Of a DNA stretch of 54,953 nt, positions 26,536 to 36,100 are shown one piece after another. Position 1 is the stretch's first letter. Each line of letters starts with the position of its first letter. The stretch spans positions 1 to 54,953 of the forward strand of contig QIAJ01000059.1 of the NCBI GenBank assembly GCA_003225495.1, given 5' to 3'. The translations under genes were made by a program, and so were the position numbers. Source of the stretch: Acidobacteriota bacterium. GTDB lineage: Bacteria; Acidobacteriota; Terriglobia; Terriglobales; Acidobacteriaceae. The notes beneath the pieces were generated by a model. That model made no database searches and had not been told where the DNA came from. It worked only from the letters and a program-made list of their open reading frames with translations.

Positions 26536-27366
26536 CTAAGCAAGGGGCCTTACCTCCGCCATCGCTTTGTGGTTAAGGGTGAGCGTAGCGGCGGCCTGGT
26601 ATCCCAGTTCGGCAGAGACTCGGGAACCAGCATCCTGGATGAGGGGCGCGAGCTGTCGGAGGCGTGTCACTGGCATGCGAAACAGCGGCGCAGTGATACT
26701 TAAGCTTGATTGCACGGCGCCGGTATGGTTGCGGATCGGAGCGGCAATACAACGGATGTGTAATTCGTGCTCTTCCAAGTCGCAGGCGTAACCATTCTTT
26801 CGCACTCGTTGCAGCTCGCTTTGGAGCTCCTGGAGACTACCGACCGTGTTTGCCGTCATTCGCTTCAGATCAAGTTGCCGCAGCACATATTCCCGTTCCT
26901 GATCCGGCATATAGGCCAGCATGACCTTGCCCACCGCCGTGCAATGGAGCGGAACAGCTGCGCCGATTCGCGAGTGAATCCGGAGTTGCTCGGGCGAATC
27001 GATCTTCTCAACATAGACCGCGGTGAGACCGTGGCGAACCGTAAGATGAATAGTTTCGCGGGTCTGCTGATTCAGCTCCACAAGGTACGGCAGGCTGAGT
27101 CGTCGGACATCGAGTTGTCCCAGAGCAGCCTGACCCACTGCGAAGCAAGCCAGTCCAAGGTGGTAGACGCCGCTAGCGCTACAATTCAAAAATCCCGAGG
27201 ATTCGAGGTTTACGAGAAAACGGTGAGTCGTACTAACGGGTAATCCCGAAAGTCGTGCCACTTGCATGGTGGTCAGGCCACGTTCGAACTGCGTGAATAG
27301 CTCCAGAAGGCGCAGTCCCCGTTGGAGAGCGGTGATGTTGTATTTGCGCTTACCGGCCTTGCGCAT
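26536..27366 (-). CDS. IclR-family transcriptional regulator
   Basis: 276 residues. N-terminal winged helix-turn-helix (NITALQRGLRLLELFTQ ... TTMQVARLSGLPVSTTHRFL, residues 8-60) and the C-terminal effector-binding domain (LTAVYVEKIDS ... VPLHCTAVGKVMLAYM ... IRCIAAPIRNHTGAV). IclR proteins usually sense a small carboxylic acid or sugar-acid intermediate and control adjacent catabolic genes. It lies in the middle of the minus-strand run, so it likely controls the RraA-to-MFS genes and perhaps the divergent RidA-to-hydrolase run. Confidence 0.9.
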   Translation of the reverse strand: MRKAGKRKYNITALQRGLRLLELFTQFERGLTTMQVARLSGLPVSTTHRFLVNLESSGFLNCSASGVYHLGLACFAVGQAALGQLDVRRLSLPYLVELNQQTRETIHLTVRHGLTAVYVEKIDSPEQLRIHSRIGAAVPLHCTAVGKVMLAYMPDQEREYVLRQLDLKRMTANTVGSLQELQSELQRVRKNGYACDLEEHELHIRCIAAPIRNHTGAVQSSLSITAPLFRMPVTRLRQLAPLIQDAGSRVSAELGYQAAATLTLNHKAMAEVRPLA

Positions 27367-27450
27367 AAGGAATCCCGGTGGTCCCTATCGGCTCTCGTGA
27401 AAATGAAAGTGCGAATTATCTGATGAAATATGCTTTTGTGCAAGCCAATG

Positions 27451-28233
27451 TCAGAGACGGCCGAATTTCTTGACCGCTTCCTGAATGGATTTGAGCTTCT
27501 CGATGTACGGATACATCGAATGCTCCTTGAAATCCATCTGTTCCGACAGTTCCAAAACTTCCGTAGCCCGGGCCCGCGGCACTACTGCAACGCCGTCACT
27601 GTCGGCGACCACGATGTCGCCGGCATTCACTGTAACTCCACCACATTGGACCGCGATCTGTGCGCCACCGAAGCGATAGTGGTGAATCGACGTAGAGGGC
27701 ACGATACCGGTTGCATACACCGGAAACCCAATCTTCCTCAAGTACGCCACATCGCGCACACCGCCATCGATAACCGCACCGGAGTATCCGCGCGAAGCCA
27801 TTGCCGTGCCCATCAGTCCACCCATTCCGGCGATGTCGGCGCCGTCTTCAACCGCCATTACATACACGGAGTTGGGCGCGCCTTCATCGATGGCGGCCAA
27901 CATTCCGTTAAGGGCTGCGGGATCGTTGTTTCCTTCATCTTTCTTCAGTTGCACGGTGCGAGCGAAGCCTGCGAACCTCGTGGTGAAGATGGACTGCATC
28001 TGATGACCCATGTACATCCGCTTTCCCATGAGTTGTTCGATCGCGTCCGACACGGAAGCAACTTCCACTCGTCGATAACGTGCGAGCAGGGCATCGTCTT
28101 CGGTGGCAGGCGCTGAGGGAGTCGGTTGGGCGGCGAGGAACCAGGCAGCAATAAAAATAAGGCCGACCAGAGTGAATTTCCTCCGACCACCAGCATTTGT
28201 GCCGTCTTCGCGGCGCCGATTAAAGTTGTGCAT
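27451..28233 (-). CDS. Exported RraA-like protein (aldolase/decarboxylase family)
   Basis: 260 residues from ATG 28233, which has AGGAGG upstream. Residues 1-45 are an export signal (basic NRRREDG ... GGRRKFTLVGLIFIAAWFLAA). The mature part is the RraA/HMG-aldolase fold: VEVASVSDAIEQLMGKRM, FAGFARTVQLK, MGGLMGTAMASRGYSGAVIDGGVRDVAYLRKIGFPVYATG (split for reading), then GDIVVADSDGVAVVPR. The Gly-Arg-Asp metal/substrate triad (DGGVRD) is intact, so it may catalyse retro-aldol cleavage or decarboxylation of a 4-hydroxy-2-oxo acid. Cytosolic RraA also modulates RNase E, unlikely for an exported form. Confidence 0.84.
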   Translation of the reverse strand: MHNFNRRREDGTNAGGRRKFTLVGLIFIAAWFLAAQPTPSAPATEDDALLARYRRVEVASVSDAIEQLMGKRMYMGHQMQSIFTTRFAGFARTVQLKKDEGNNDPAALNGMLAAIDEGAPNSVYVMAVEDGADIAGMGGLMGTAMASRGYSGAVIDGGVRDVAYLRKIGFPVYATGIVPSTSIHHYRFGGAQIAVQCGGVTVNAGDIVVADSDGVAVVPRARATEVLELSEQMDFKEHSMYPYIEKLKSIQEAVKKFGRL

Positions 28234-28330
28234 TGCGTCCTCCTGGTTGTATATATGTGCGCGGGACTGTAACACTCTTCTCGACCGCTGGGAAGACAGA
28301 ATTCATTTCGTGCAAAAGGAGATCTACAAA

Positions 28331-28795
28331 ATGAAAATGCTGCGGCGTTCTTGGACTCTCGCCATCTTCCTGACTGGTGTCGTCGCCCTGTTCCTTAGCG
28401 TTCCAGTCAGCCTCGCGCAGGAGCACAAGGCCATCAGCGTCAGTGGAAACAAGAACCTTCCCTTCAGTGACGGCATCGTCGCGGGTAATACTTTATATGT
28501 TGCAGGCCAAGAGGGCACGGACGAGCAGAGTAAACTCGTCGCCGGGGGAATCGCGGCTGAGACAAAAGCTGCACTGGACAACATTCAGAAAGTGATCAAA
28601 GCCGCCGGGTTCGAACTCAGAGACATCGTGTCTGTGACTGTTTACCTAGCAGACATCAAGGAGTTCGGCGACATGAACAAGGTGTACCGGGAATTCATGC
28701 CGGACCCCAAGCCGGCGCGCGCTACGATCCAGGCAGCGGCGTTGGTTAACAACGCCCGGGTTGAGATTGCTGCGATCGCGGTTAAGCAAAAGTAA
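28331..28795 (+). CDS. Exported RidA-family protein
   Basis: 154 residues from ATG 28331 (AAGGAG upstream). Sec signal peptide MKMLRRSWTLAIFLTGVVAL ... LAQ, then one Rid domain: LPFSDGIVAGNTLYVAGQEG, AALDNIQKVIKAAGFELRDIVSVTVYL, MNKVYREFMPDPKPARATIQ (substrate Arg present), VEIAAIAVKQK (Glu replaced by Ala). Divergent from the RraA gene across about 97 bases; first of a plus-strand run continuing with the cytochrome, lactonase and hydrolase. Confidence 0.87.
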   Translation: MKMLRRSWTLAIFLTGVVALFLSVPVSLAQEHKAISVSGNKNLPFSDGIVAGNTLYVAGQEGTDEQSKLVAGGIAAETKAALDNIQKVIKAAGFELRDIVSVTVYLADIKEFGDMNKVYREFMPDPKPARATIQAAALVNNARVEIAAIAVKQK

Positions 28796-28922
28796 TGGGT
28801 ACGTGTGAGCGGCGAGATTCAGGCTGCTATCAGAAATCAACCCGTCTTTCTATTCATTGTTTTTCAATACGGGGAGTTGGTTTTTCATCAGACGAAAGAT
28901 GCAGGAGTCTCCCTGTCGGTAA

Positions 28923-29762
28923 ATGTTTCGGATGAAAAGGCGTGTCAGTGCTGAGACTATGCGATCTCGATTGCATTTGCTTACGTTCCTGGCCTTGTCA
29001 GTAGCCGTTGTCAACGCGCAGCCTTCTCCAAAGGTGCGGAAGTCTCAGGCATCATCAGCCGGTGCAACGGTCGGTCAAAGAACGTTTTCGTCTCGGTGTG
29101 CCGGCTGCCACGGGCTTGACGGACGCGGCAGCCAGCGAGCTCCGAACATTGCAACTGATCCGACTATTCGGCACCTATCTGACCCTGAACTGACACAAAT
29201 CATCCTCAATGGCAGGACCGATTTTGGAATGCCCGCATTTCGAGAGCTTGGGAGCGGAGAGATTCAACACGTAGTTGACTATCTGCGCGTGCTGCAAGGT
29301 GCGGGTGTTGTATCGCCCGTTGGAAATCCACAACGAGGCAAAGATATTTTCTTTGGAAAGGCTGAGTGCTCCACCTGCCACACCGTTGCTGGCCAGGCAG
29401 TGTTTGTTGGTTCTGACTTGTCCACATACGCTCGCGGCTTGACCGCAGCTGAGATTCGCAGGGCGATCACCGACCCGGCACCTTCCGCCGGGCGGGCGCG
29501 AACGGCTGTGGCTACTACTCGCGATCGACAAACACTTATCGGCGCGGTACGAAATGAAGACAACTTTTCAATTCAGTTGCAGGGTGCCGACGGCACTTTC
29601 CACTTTCTGCTGAAGTCGGATCTCGACAAACTCGAATATCGGCGCCTGCCCGCCATGCCCACGAACTACGGACAGAAGCTGTCTCCGCAGGAATTGGATG
29701 ATCTGGTTGGGTACCTCCAAAGTATCAAAATTGGGACGGTACCCGACCCCGGTGAGGAATAG
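28923..29762 (+). CDS. Di-heme cytochrome c
   Basis: 279 residues, secreted (signal around residues 13-32, ending VVNAQ). Two CXXCH sites: CAGCH near residue 60 and CSTCH near 139. The likely axial Met of the first heme is in TDFGMPAFREL. The first domain ends with a VVDYLRVLQG helix, the second with LDDLVGYLQSIK, both usual for small class-I cytochrome folds. A natural electron acceptor for the PQQ dehydrogenases in this cluster. The stop lies 3 bases before the next gene. Confidence 0.88.
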   Translation: MFRMKRRVSAETMRSRLHLLTFLALSVAVVNAQPSPKVRKSQASSAGATVGQRTFSSRCAGCHGLDGRGSQRAPNIATDPTIRHLSDPELTQIILNGRTDFGMPAFRELGSGEIQHVVDYLRVLQGAGVVSPVGNPQRGKDIFFGKAECSTCHTVAGQAVFVGSDLSTYARGLTAAEIRRAITDPAPSAGRARTAVATTRDRQTLIGAVRNEDNFSIQLQGADGTFHFLLKSDLDKLEYRRLPAMPTNYGQKLSPQELDDLVGYLQSIKIGTVPDPGEE

Positions 29763-29765
29763 TTC

Positions 29766-30731
29766 ATGAAAATCGCTGGGACGTTTATCCGACGTGGGCT
29801 GATAGTTGTGCTGCTCGCGGTTTGCGCTCCGGCGCAAACGACGAGGCGAACTTTCTCAGTCGAGGCACACTCGCCGACTTTGTGGAATTTGATCGATCGC
29901 AAAGCCAGTCTGGAAACTGTGGCTGTCGGATTTGGGTTCACAGAAGGCCCGATGTGGGATCCAGCAGGATTTCTCTATGTCAGCGATGAGACGATCAACA
30001 AGATCTTCAAGGTGTACCCGAACGGCAGAAAGGAAGAAGTGATCGCTCTCGGTGATCCGGACGGCAATACCTTTGACCGGCGTCATCGCCTGATTGACTG
30101 CGCCAGCGTCCTCCGCGCCATTATCGAGGTGACACCGGATGGAAGATACAAGATCCTGGCCGACCATTATGACGGTAAGAGATTCAATAGTCCGAACGAT
30201 GTCATCGTCGGGCCGGACGGAGCGCTCTATTTCACCGACCCAACTCTGGATCTTGTCGAAGGTGAAAAACAGGAGATTCCTTTTCAGGGCGTCTATCGGC
30301 TCGATGAAAAAGGGAACGTGAGGCTGCTTACCAAGGATCTGACTCAACCGAACGGCCTCGCCTTCTCGCCTGATGGGAAGCGTTTCTATGTCGATGACAG
30401 CGAGAAGAGGAACATCCGCATCTACGATGTCGCCTCCGACAGTTCACTCACTAACGGGCGGATTTTTGGCGAGGAGCCTGGGGGCAAGGGTGAGGGGGTT
30501 CCCGACGGGATCAAGGTCGATGAGCAGGGAAATCTTTTTATAACCGGCCCGAAAGGGGTTTGGGTTTGGGACGCGGGCGGCAAGCACATCGGGACAATTG
30601 TGGTTCCTGAGCAGCCGGCGAATCTTGCCTGGGGAGACTCCGACTACCAAACCCTCTATATCACCGCAACGACATCCGTTTATCGGCTCCGGCTGAAGGC
30701 CAGGGGTTTCGTCCCATATCTTGCACATTGA
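29766..30731 (+). CDS. Secreted SMP-30/gluconolactonase-family protein
   Basis: 321 residues with a signal peptide (FIRRGLIVVLLAVCAPAQ). Six-bladed propeller with metal-ligand blocks FTEGPMWDPAGFLYVSDE, RFNSPNDVIVGPDGALYFTDP and GVPDGIKVDEQGNLFITGP. The family opens sugar lactones with Ca or Zn, the product type made by PQQ sugar dehydrogenases. It is tightly packed with the cytochrome (3 bases) and hydrolase (13 bases). Confidence 0.88.
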   Translation: MKIAGTFIRRGLIVVLLAVCAPAQTTRRTFSVEAHSPTLWNLIDRKASLETVAVGFGFTEGPMWDPAGFLYVSDETINKIFKVYPNGRKEEVIALGDPDGNTFDRRHRLIDCASVLRAIIEVTPDGRYKILADHYDGKRFNSPNDVIVGPDGALYFTDPTLDLVEGEKQEIPFQGVYRLDEKGNVRLLTKDLTQPNGLAFSPDGKRFYVDDSEKRNIRIYDVASDSSLTNGRIFGEEPGGKGEGVPDGIKVDEQGNLFITGPKGVWVWDAGGKHIGTIVVPEQPANLAWGDSDYQTLYITATTSVYRLRLKARGFVPYLAH

Positions 30732-30744
30732 ATCAGGAGATTCC

Positions 30745-32925
30745 GTGCCGGCTACGATCAGAATAAGACGCTCTGTCCATTTCTCTCTCGTCACTCTTCT
30801 CTCGCTCATGTTGGGCTCGTTCACGGACGCACAAACGATTCGCGTGGACATGACAGCGTCTCACTCCACCAATTCGTTTGTGCCGACGGAGGCGCTGGGT
30901 GCGGGAATTGACCGCATGAATGCAAATACTGTGGAGAAAGTGTTTACGCCGGAAACCATCAGCCGAGTTCTGACGGCCGGATGGCAGACGGTCACCTACC
31001 GGCAAAATACAGAACTGTTCGCGGAAGCGTGGCACTGGAACCCGGAAGGCACATGGAGCGATCCCGCTGGCCAGGGTTACTTCACAGGCAGCTCAACTCC
31101 GGGTGAGTCGATCCGCCACAGTTATGGATATCTGTTGCCGCACCGTGGCAGCACCCGCAACGACGGAACGGGAAACAACGGCTACTCTCGAATTACTGAC
31201 GGCGATCTCGATACTTACTGGAAGAGTAATCCGTATCTAACCCAAGCCTTTACGGGAGAAGACGACTCCTTGCACCCGCAATGGGTGACTGTTGATTTGG
31301 CCAACAGTTTGCCGGTCAGCGCGATCAAGATTGCCTGGGGCGAACCTTACGCGACTAAATATTCGGTTCAGTATTGGACCGGCGATGATCCGATCAAGCA
31401 GCCTACCAAGGGCTCGTGGGTGAGTTTCCCAGGAGGAGTCGTAACCAGCGGGCGAGGTGGCGCCGTTACTCTGCAACTCGCAGCTTCGCCGATGCCCGTT
31501 CATTTCTTGCGAATATGGATGACGGAATCGTCCAACACTTGCGACTCGCACGGGTCATCCGACAAGCGAAATTGCGTGGGCTATGCTATCCGTGAGCTTT
31601 TTCTGGGAACGGCGGCAGGCAACGGTGAATTCTATGACCTGCTTCGGCATACGCCCGATCAGGATCAGACTGCTACGATCAGTTCTTCGATCGACCCGTG
31701 GCATGCTCCCTCTGACCTCGGTCCAACCACGCGCGAGCAGATAGGACTCGACTTCTTCTACGGCAGCGGTTACACGCGCGGATTGCCGGCCATGATTCCG
31801 ATTGCCCTAATCTATGCCACGCCGGAGGACGCCGTTGCACAAATCACATATCTGGAAAAACGCGGTTACCCGATTTCCTATATCGAGATGGGAGAAGAGC
31901 CTGACGGTCAGTACATGCTCCCCGAAGATTACGCTGCGCTCTATCTTCAATTTGCAACTGCGCTCCATCGTGTCGATCCAAAGTTGAAGCTGGGCGGTCC
32001 AGTGTTTCAAGGCGTCAACGAGGATATCCTGGTGTGGCCGGATGCTCATGGCAAGGCATCATGGCTAGGAAGGTTTCTCGATTACTTACGGGCACGCGGC
32101 CGCCTGAACGATCTGTCATTCATGTCGTTCGAGCACTACCCGTACGAACCTTGCAAGATTCAATGGAGCAGCCTCTACGACGAACCGTCGCTGATTTCAC
32201 ACATCATGCAGGTTTGGCGCGATGACGGGCTTCCACGGAATGTGCCGATGTTGATCACGGAACTCAACCTCGCCTGGAATAGCGGCGAGTCTTTTGTGAA
32301 TACCTTTGGCGGACTCTGGCTGGCGGATTTTGTCGGCGAGTTTTTCACTTCTGGCGGTGCGGGCATGTACTACTTCCATTATCCGCCGGGCGGAGTCAGT
32401 CCGGGGTGCAACGAGTCGTTTGGCACGTTTGGGATGTTCACAGTGGACACAAACTACCAGATCCAGAAACCGACCTCACAGTTTTTTGCCAGCCAATTGA
32501 TTACACAGGAGTGGGCTCAGCCGGGCAACGGCGTGCATCGCTTGTTCCGCGCAGGCAGCGATGTGGTCGACCCAGCGGGCCACGTCCTGGTTACGGCCTA
32601 TGCGGTTTTACGACCCGATGGGCAGTGGTCCGTGATGGTCATCAATAAAGATCAACAGAACGCGCACACAGTTCGGATGGTTTTCAATGACAGTTCATCC
32701 GGCGATCATTTCTTCAGCGGGTCGGCGGATTTCATCACATTTGGAAACGCGCAATACCAATGGCATCCGAAGGCAAGAGATGGGTATCCCGACCCGGCCG
32801 GCCCAGCGGCGCGATCCACGGTCGCGGCTCGCGCGGACACCGCTTTCGAATTTCCGGCGGCATCGGCAACTGTGATTCGGGGCAAGCTTGGAGAAGATCG
32901 CGCAACGCAGACAAAGAAGCACTAG
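30745..32925 (+). CDS. Secreted glycoside hydrolase with F5/8-type (discoidin-like) domain
   Basis: About 726 residues. GTG 30745 is chosen (AGGAG upstream); the signal peptide ends near GSFTDAQ. The region around residues 140-290 looks like a galactose-binding/F5-8 type C domain (YSRITDGDLDTYWKSNPY ... HPQWVTVDLANSLPVSAIKI ... VHFLRIWMTESS). A TIM-barrel then follows with candidate acid/base Glu in YIEMGEEPDGQ and nucleophile Glu in MLITELNLAWNS, a clan GH-A-like arrangement (GH39/GH51 neighbours). The family number is not certain. Last gene of the plus-strand run. Confidence 0.8.
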   Translation: MPATIRIRRSVHFSLVTLLSLMLGSFTDAQTIRVDMTASHSTNSFVPTEALGAGIDRMNANTVEKVFTPETISRVLTAGWQTVTYRQNTELFAEAWHWNPEGTWSDPAGQGYFTGSSTPGESIRHSYGYLLPHRGSTRNDGTGNNGYSRITDGDLDTYWKSNPYLTQAFTGEDDSLHPQWVTVDLANSLPVSAIKIAWGEPYATKYSVQYWTGDDPIKQPTKGSWVSFPGGVVTSGRGGAVTLQLAASPMPVHFLRIWMTESSNTCDSHGSSDKRNCVGYAIRELFLGTAAGNGEFYDLLRHTPDQDQTATISSSIDPWHAPSDLGPTTREQIGLDFFYGSGYTRGLPAMIPIALIYATPEDAVAQITYLEKRGYPISYIEMGEEPDGQYMLPEDYAALYLQFATALHRVDPKLKLGGPVFQGVNEDILVWPDAHGKASWLGRFLDYLRARGRLNDLSFMSFEHYPYEPCKIQWSSLYDEPSLISHIMQVWRDDGLPRNVPMLITELNLAWNSGESFVNTFGGLWLADFVGEFFTSGGAGMYYFHYPPGGVSPGCNESFGTFGMFTVDTNYQIQKPTSQFFASQLITQEWAQPGNGVHRLFRAGSDVVDPAGHVLVTAYAVLRPDGQWSVMVINKDQQNAHTVRMVFNDSSSGDHFFSGSADFITFGNAQYQWHPKARDGYPDPAGPAARSTVAARADTAFEFPAASATVIRGKLGEDRATQTKKH

Positions 32926-33102
32926 TGTGGTGCGTGGGAGATTGTGAGCGTTAAATTTGGATCCTTGATCCGCGTGTTCCGTGGTGTTCGCGATGAGGTC
33001 CAAGACCTTAACCACAGAGGACACAGAGGATTACGGGGGAATAGGCGACTTCATAAATGCCGATCTATCTGACGCACTACACTAAGGGCGGCCGATCAGA
33101 TT

Positions 33103-33131
33103 GGCGCGGCGATGCATTGCCGCGCCGTTCT
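33103..33131. terminator. Bidirectional rho-independent-type terminator
   Basis: Perfect 8-bp stem GGCGCGGC/GCCGCGCC with loop GATGCATT, followed on the plus strand by GTTCTTCTT. It lies between the convergent hydrolase and TonB-receptor genes. The T-rich side favours plus-strand termination; the minus-strand side is less U-rich. Confidence 0.72.
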
Positions 33132-33149
33132 TCTTGCCCAGACGCTTCG

Positions 33150-36100
33150 TCAGAAATACAGTTTCAACCCAAATTGCAACTGGCGCGGCGAATTTACGGT
33201 CGATGAAATAAATCCGTAGTCGCTGGCTCCCACGTTGGAACTGGGGCCCTGGAACTGCGGATGGTTGAAGGTATTGAATGACTCCGCGCGAAATTCCAGG
33301 CGCATGCCTTCGCGAATGCCTTCCAGCGGAAACTCTTTGAATAGCGACATGGAAACATCCCTTGCTCCCGGTTGACGGACACTCGTGATCGTGCGCGGAG
33401 AGCTGCCGAGCGTGAAATCATCGGGCTGGGACAGGACATCCGGATTGGCAAAGTAGCTGGTACCAGTGCCCGGATCCGTTGACGCTTGGGGACTAGAGGA
33501 ACCACGTTGTAGAGATTCGGTCAGATTCGGCCGCTGGCTCCAGGTTGGGATGGGATTGGAACTATCCAGGCCAGGAATGATCGGCCGCCCGGCTGTAATC
33601 CGCACGAGTCCGTTGGTCTGCCAATTTCCGAGGATTGCGTCGAGCACCGGATGAATTCCGCCGCCGAAGCGCTTTCCGCGGCCGAACGGGAGCTGATAAA
33701 CGTAGCTGAACTGAAAGACATGCGGTATGTCATACACCGAAACCGCTCGCTCTGCCCTGAGGTCGTGCGGATTCTGCACGTTAAGGGTCGACCCGTCTGT
33801 CGTGCCGCCGCCCAGAAAAACGTTGCTGTCGTCGGTGGCCGACGCATTGTCGATGGATTTCGACCATGTGTACGTCGCGAGGAACTGCAATCCATTCGAA
33901 AATTCCCTCTCCGCTCGAACTTGCAGGGCGTGGTAGATGGAATTTGCAATCGGAGGGGAATCTCCCGAGAAACTGGTGAACTGAGGAAAGGGTACATGGA
34001 GAGGCTGATCGGGGCTCTGAAAGGCGGGAATTTGTGGCGCTGAAAGGCCTACCGTTGGATCACAAATAAACCGTGTCGGGTCGCAAGTGCCCCCGGACGT
34101 CGGATCAAAGAAAAGCGGGTTGGGCACGTTGTTATTGAGATTTCCTCGCTCGTCCGGCGACAAATTCAAGACGTCGGGCCCGAGAAAATTTGTATTGCGG
34201 AAACCTCCGAGGTAAAGATGAGTTCCTTTCTTACCCACGTAGCTTACATCCAGCAGAACCTTCTTCGGCAAGTTGGTCTGAAATCCGAAGCTCCACGCCT
34301 GCTCGTACGGTATGTTTTGACTGACTTGGCGGATCGGACCAACAGCATCGGTGCCGATATCGTTGAGTAGTCCTTTTGACGATCCTGGAGGCGGAGCCAC
34401 GCCGCAAACGACATCGCCCGATGGTGACGGGGTTTGGCAGGAAGTGTTTTTTAAGGTGTTGTAGGGTGTGGCGTGGTCGAAGTTGAATGTGGTAATCCAG
34501 GGTGGCTGGACGTCAAATCCCTGATATCCCCAAGGTCCGGTGCCGGCAGCGCCGCTGCGAGGTGTCGAAAAATAGATTCCGTAACCGCCACGGAAGACGA
34601 AACCGTCGCGCCATTGATATGCAAATCCAAAACGAGGCTGAATCGCTTTGTAGTCAATGTAGTAATTTGAGCGATCATTCGAGCTTGCAAAGATTTCGCC
34701 GCCATGCAGCGTTGGGAGCCCCGGCACCTGCAAGGGAGAGACGACATTCGGATCCAACCAGTTCATGCGATTGAAACGCTCGGTCCGAGGTATTGACAAT
34801 TCGTAGCGCAGTCCCAGATTGAGGGTCAATTTCGGAGAGAACCGATAGTTGTCTTGAGCAAAGACTCCGTAGCGGAAGCTTTGTGTGCTGACTGCGTTGA
34901 CAAATCCTACCTGGCAGGGCGTGCATCCGCCGCCCCCGTTTCCGGGAGGCCCAACCCCGATGAGAAGACCGGCCAGAGAGTCTCCGCCTTCCTCTCCGCT
35001 ATCGTCGTTTGCCACCCGGTTGGTCGAGCTTCGGTCAAAATCGAAGGCTCCCGCTGGCCAGCCGGGGTTGGTGTGATTAATCCGATGCAGCCGCCCTTCG
35101 GCGCCAAATTTCAAGTCGTGTTTGCCATGGAGCCAGCTGACCGAGCCCTCCAGATGATGCGAATCTTGCCCTTCACGGGTGATGCTGAAAATCTGCGTTC
35201 CAATTGCCAGATTGTAGTCGGCAGTAAGCTCAATACGCGGAAACACGTGAAACCCATGATCGAGGTAGGGAGGGAAACCCACATCCGCAAAGGCGCTGTC
35301 GAAGTTGGAAAATTCCCCGCCGATGCCGTGCGCAAAATCAAATCCCCGCACATAACCATACGTCAGCGTCAGTAACAGGTTTGGACTGAAGGAGTGGATG
35401 TGGTTGATCGACACCAGATGACGGGTGAATTCCGCGGGGCCAGCAGTACAGGGATCAGCCACGTTCTTGAAGCAGTTGAAAGAACGTGAATTACCGCTTG
35501 CTTGTGAATAGCGAACGCTCAACGAGTCGCGATCGCTGAAGCGGTGGTCGACCTTCAGGTCCCACTGATCTCGTGTGAAGGCATTCACTCCGGAGGCGAA
35601 GAAGTTCTGCGTGCGTACGGTGTCGAGATCGTCAGAATTCACGGTTGGCGACGGGAACAGCTGAAACAACCTGACTGCTACAGGATCGAGCAGATTTCCG
35701 GGAACTCCAGCCGCGGGCTGAAAGGGGGTGCCGTTCAGGTTAGCGTTTCCCTGACTGATGTAGTCTGCCAGGTTATTGAAGGGGACAAACTGCGATCGAA
35801 CGGCCGCGTTCCTATCGTTGTCAAACACGCCGCTGTAAGGGTCCCAGAGCTGGCCAGCCGGATTGGTGCATTGTCCGCCGCCGTCAAAAGTTGCTCCCGA
35901 CAGCGTGCACAACTCGGCGAAATTGCCCAGCTTCGATTGACCTTGCGTCAGTCCCGCGCCAACGTTGTTGGGGTCGCCGATAGCGCAATTCGTCCCAATC
36001 CCCTGTTCACAGAGAGTGGGTACGGCTTGCTGGCCAGAAGTGGCGTCCCTGCTTCTTCGGCCTTCGTAATCGAAGAAGAAAAAGGTCTTGTTCTTGATGA

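Noticed and set aside
33000..33030. Direct repeat ACCACAGAGGACACAGAGG
   Set aside because: Short, common-looking intergenic repeat with no array structure; not a CRISPR or att site.
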